A DNA stretch of 64,000 bases, from contig NC_092572.1 of assembly GCF_037975245.1 (NCBI RefSeq), positions 7,891,501-7,955,500 on the forward strand, read 5' to 3'. The translations under genes were made by a program, and so were the position numbers. Positions 61,966 to 64,000 of this stretch are shown here, one piece after another. This DNA comes from Apostichopus japonicus. Its lineage: Eukaryota > Echinodermata > Holothuroidea > Aspidochirotida > Stichopodidae. Position 1 is the first letter of the stretch. Each line of letters starts with the position of its first letter. A model generated the notes under the pieces. That model had not been told where the DNA came from. It was given only the letters and a program-made list of their open reading frames with translations, and did no database searches.

Positions 61966-64000
61966 GTACGAAACTTCTTGGATTACATTTCATTGTTTCG
62001 AGCAAGATTTCAAATCAATTTGTTTTCAATCCATCTGTTTTTCTTTTTATTCCCCTTTTATTTTAATAGTTATCCTGCTACTCCAGTTAAAGATTATTTG
62101 CATGGGAAGCCAGCTTAACGCGGGTGCTTACTCGAATATAACAATAACAGTTAAACCGAATGGAAACGCTTGCTCGGAATGCCCAGTTGATCTTTCTTCT
62201 CACAAGTTCGGGATGAAATGGAAATTCAATAATGAAATCATATTTAGAGATAACGCAATGACTAGTAGTTACGACAGAACTCAGGCGACTGCTAACACTT
62301 GCAGTTCATTGCATGAGACACTGGAGTTGCAAAATGTAATGATGTCTTTTGATGATGTGTTTACTTGTTGGTATAATGGTTCCGAGGCAGCAAGGTTCAA
62401 AATAGATGTAAAAGGTAAGTATAGCAGTAATAATAGTTCAAGGATTATTATGAAGCGAACTATTACTATGTTTATGTTAATGTTCATACTGAGAAATAAA
62501 ACTGTACATATAACTGCGTACTGTTGATTTGTCATTATATATATATATATATCTACTTTACTAATACGGATTTAATAGAATCGCAAATCCAAGACATATT
62601 TGTACCAATGGTGTTCAAGGCAATTGTTTAACTTAACATAGAATTGTTGGAATTAGTCTTACAAATGCAGATTAAGTTTTTTTCGACAAATTTACACATA
62701 GAGTAGATGTTATTGACAAATATTAATGAAAGCGTTTTTATGTTAGTTATTTCCCTAAGTTGAAAGAATGAATTGAAATGTCCTCTCTTGTTACCACTGT
62801 AAACTGCAAAAGATCGAGAGTTGACTTTCCTTGACGCATTATCACCAGTGCAGGTGGAGCGAACGAACATAATATAATCTATAAATATCCTCTATAATTA
62901 ATATATTTTAAGACTTTGATCACCTGTTCTTTTCTTAGGACATTTGTTTCGCATAACGTGTTATTCCAGATAGGGCTAAATCGGCCACATTTTATCCACC
63001 AAAACCTCAATACCCTACCATTTATGTGCAGATTTTTTTTGGTTACTATTTCTTACATCCCGTAGTCCATTTTATAGAGCCAATAGACAATGATAGTTCA
63101 TTCCAAAAAAAATAACTGTCATGGAAGGGACACACATGATACCGGTTGGAAGAGAAATCTCAAAAAAAAGTATATTGCAACTTGCTTACAGTTGGTACTT
63201 TGTATTTTCTGATCTACAAGGGATACCATTGGTGAAGATTAAGAAGACTACTGAGATAATATCTGAAGAGTTAGAGTTCGAGACACAGACAGCATCAAAC
63301 GAAACGGTGCAATTCGAAGTGACTGAAGTTATCGCTCTCTTCAATATTACCTGGATTATTAATAGCGTGAGGAATAGATCTTATGCGGTGAAGAATTCAA
63401 GTCATTTTACATCAACTTTAACATTTCACCCAACCGACAAAACTTCACTAATCTGTCAAGTTCAAGGGCCCTCGATTGAAACAAAGTCTGTCAACATATC
63501 GATTTTTCCGATCAGCGCCAAGCAATCTAAGGGTACAGCAACCCCTGGAAACGGTATAGTAGTCCCTATGAAGACAACTTACATTACTCTTAAAGCCAAA
63601 AATTACCAACCATATCAAATATTCATTTTGTAGTGCCAATGTTAAGTACATCAGCTTTTAAGTATACTTCGTACATGGTGTAGCACATCTGTCGAATTTG
63701 GTGCTATTTAAGTTTTCGTCTATTATGTACGTGCTTTCTATTAGGACATTGTCCAATATCTGACTGTAAGGTATTCCCTATGGTTATACTGTAAACCTTA
63801 AGCCAGATAAGTAAATATATTTTTGTGATTCTGCAGAACCGGAAATTCATAGATATGTCTGTATTCTTAAATTTCGCTGTTTATCTAGTGGATGACGTCA
63901 TATTTGGGATATCGTTTATACTGATACAGATATATGATTCGGAGCCCTCTTTATTGACAAGTGCAGACATTAATTTGTTAATCGTTCATACATCCAAATT
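61911..64000 (+). CDS. Two-Ig receptor (pseudokinase paralogue), copy B, 5' part
   Basis: Three exons align with copy A and are open: 61,911-61,965 ([18 protein letters not shown]), 62,070-62,414 (signal end plus Ig, with [19 protein letters not shown]) and 63,221-63,532 (second Ig). Lengths (55, 345, 312) and phases equal those of copy A. In exon 3 the B-strand Cys is Phe (VQFEVT), so the canonical disulfide is lost while LICQVQ is kept. TM and kinase exons would lie past the window end, so kinase status is unknown. It is divergent from the dead copy B Ig-NACHT gene. Confidence 0.82.
62070..62414 (+). CDS. Copy B receptor exon 2: first Ig domain
   Basis: 345 bp, phase 1-1. VILLLQLKIIC completes the signal peptide. 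The Ig core CSECP / MKWKF / VFTCWY is complete. Confidence 0.83.
63221..63532 (+). CDS. Copy B receptor exon 3: second Ig domain, Cys lost
   Basis: 312 bp, phase 1-1, open. VQFEVT replaces VQCEVT; NITWIIN and LICQVQ remain. The donor is GTACAG. Confidence 0.82.

Larger units (their letters stand above)
51119..64000. repeat. Segmental duplication, copy B
   Basis: Partner of 1-14,108. It differs by a 1.35 kb absence, a hAT MITE gain (53,337), a MITE absence (near 59,980), signal-exon loss and many point changes. Confidence 0.88.

Overview
The window is animal genomic DNA: genes are split into small exons with GT/AG introns, the background is AT-rich, and poly-C/G runs, minisatellites and short DNA transposons are common. 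Ig-family receptors, an NLR-type NACHT ATPase, a receptor tyrosine kinase fold and vacuolar ATPase subunit A point to a bilaterian invertebrate. An echinoderm such as a sea cucumber is my best guess, but that is inference. All gene models were assembled by hand from reading frame, intron phase and splice sites.

Left block (1-19,903): two receptor genes lie head to head around a 1.5 kb spacer. The minus-strand gene (10,201 down to 42, continuing off the left edge) encodes signal peptide - Ig - Ig - transmembrane helix - short Lys-rich linker - NACHT ATPase. All seven exons join in frame, and the 2,156-bp NACHT exon is fully open. The plus-strand gene (11,717-19,903, 14 coding exons, 662 residues) encodes signal peptide - Ig - Ig - TM - tyrosine kinase domain. 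Its HRD and DFG motifs are destroyed, so it is a predicted receptor pseudokinase with tail tyrosines.

Right block (49,865-64,000) is a diverged second copy of the same head-to-head pair. Its minus-strand Ig-NACHT gene has lost the signal-peptide exon, carries a nonsense codon and three indels, and looks dead, although it shows the 3' LRR-like and terminal exons that lie outside the window for the left copy. Its plus-strand receptor is intact through exon 3, where the window ends, but has lost one canonical Ig cysteine.

Middle (19,904-49,864): the 3' half of an intron-containing V-ATPase subunit A gene lies on the minus strand (40,804 to 26,377). It carries an in-frame stop and a +1 frameshift, so it is called a pseudogene. 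A nearly perfect 3,582-bp tandem duplication inside it repeats one exon and truncates another. A minisatellite beside one exon is built from that exon's own 3' end and splice donor. A much older, decayed copy of this region lies at 43.5-46.2 kb. The rest is repeats, including hAT-like MITEs with 8-bp target duplications.

The main candidate for a new system is the duplicated, divergently transcribed pair: a membrane-anchored Ig-NACHT receptor beside a two-Ig receptor pseudokinase. A shared ligand or shared signalling is a hypothesis from architecture and position, not something the sequence proves.
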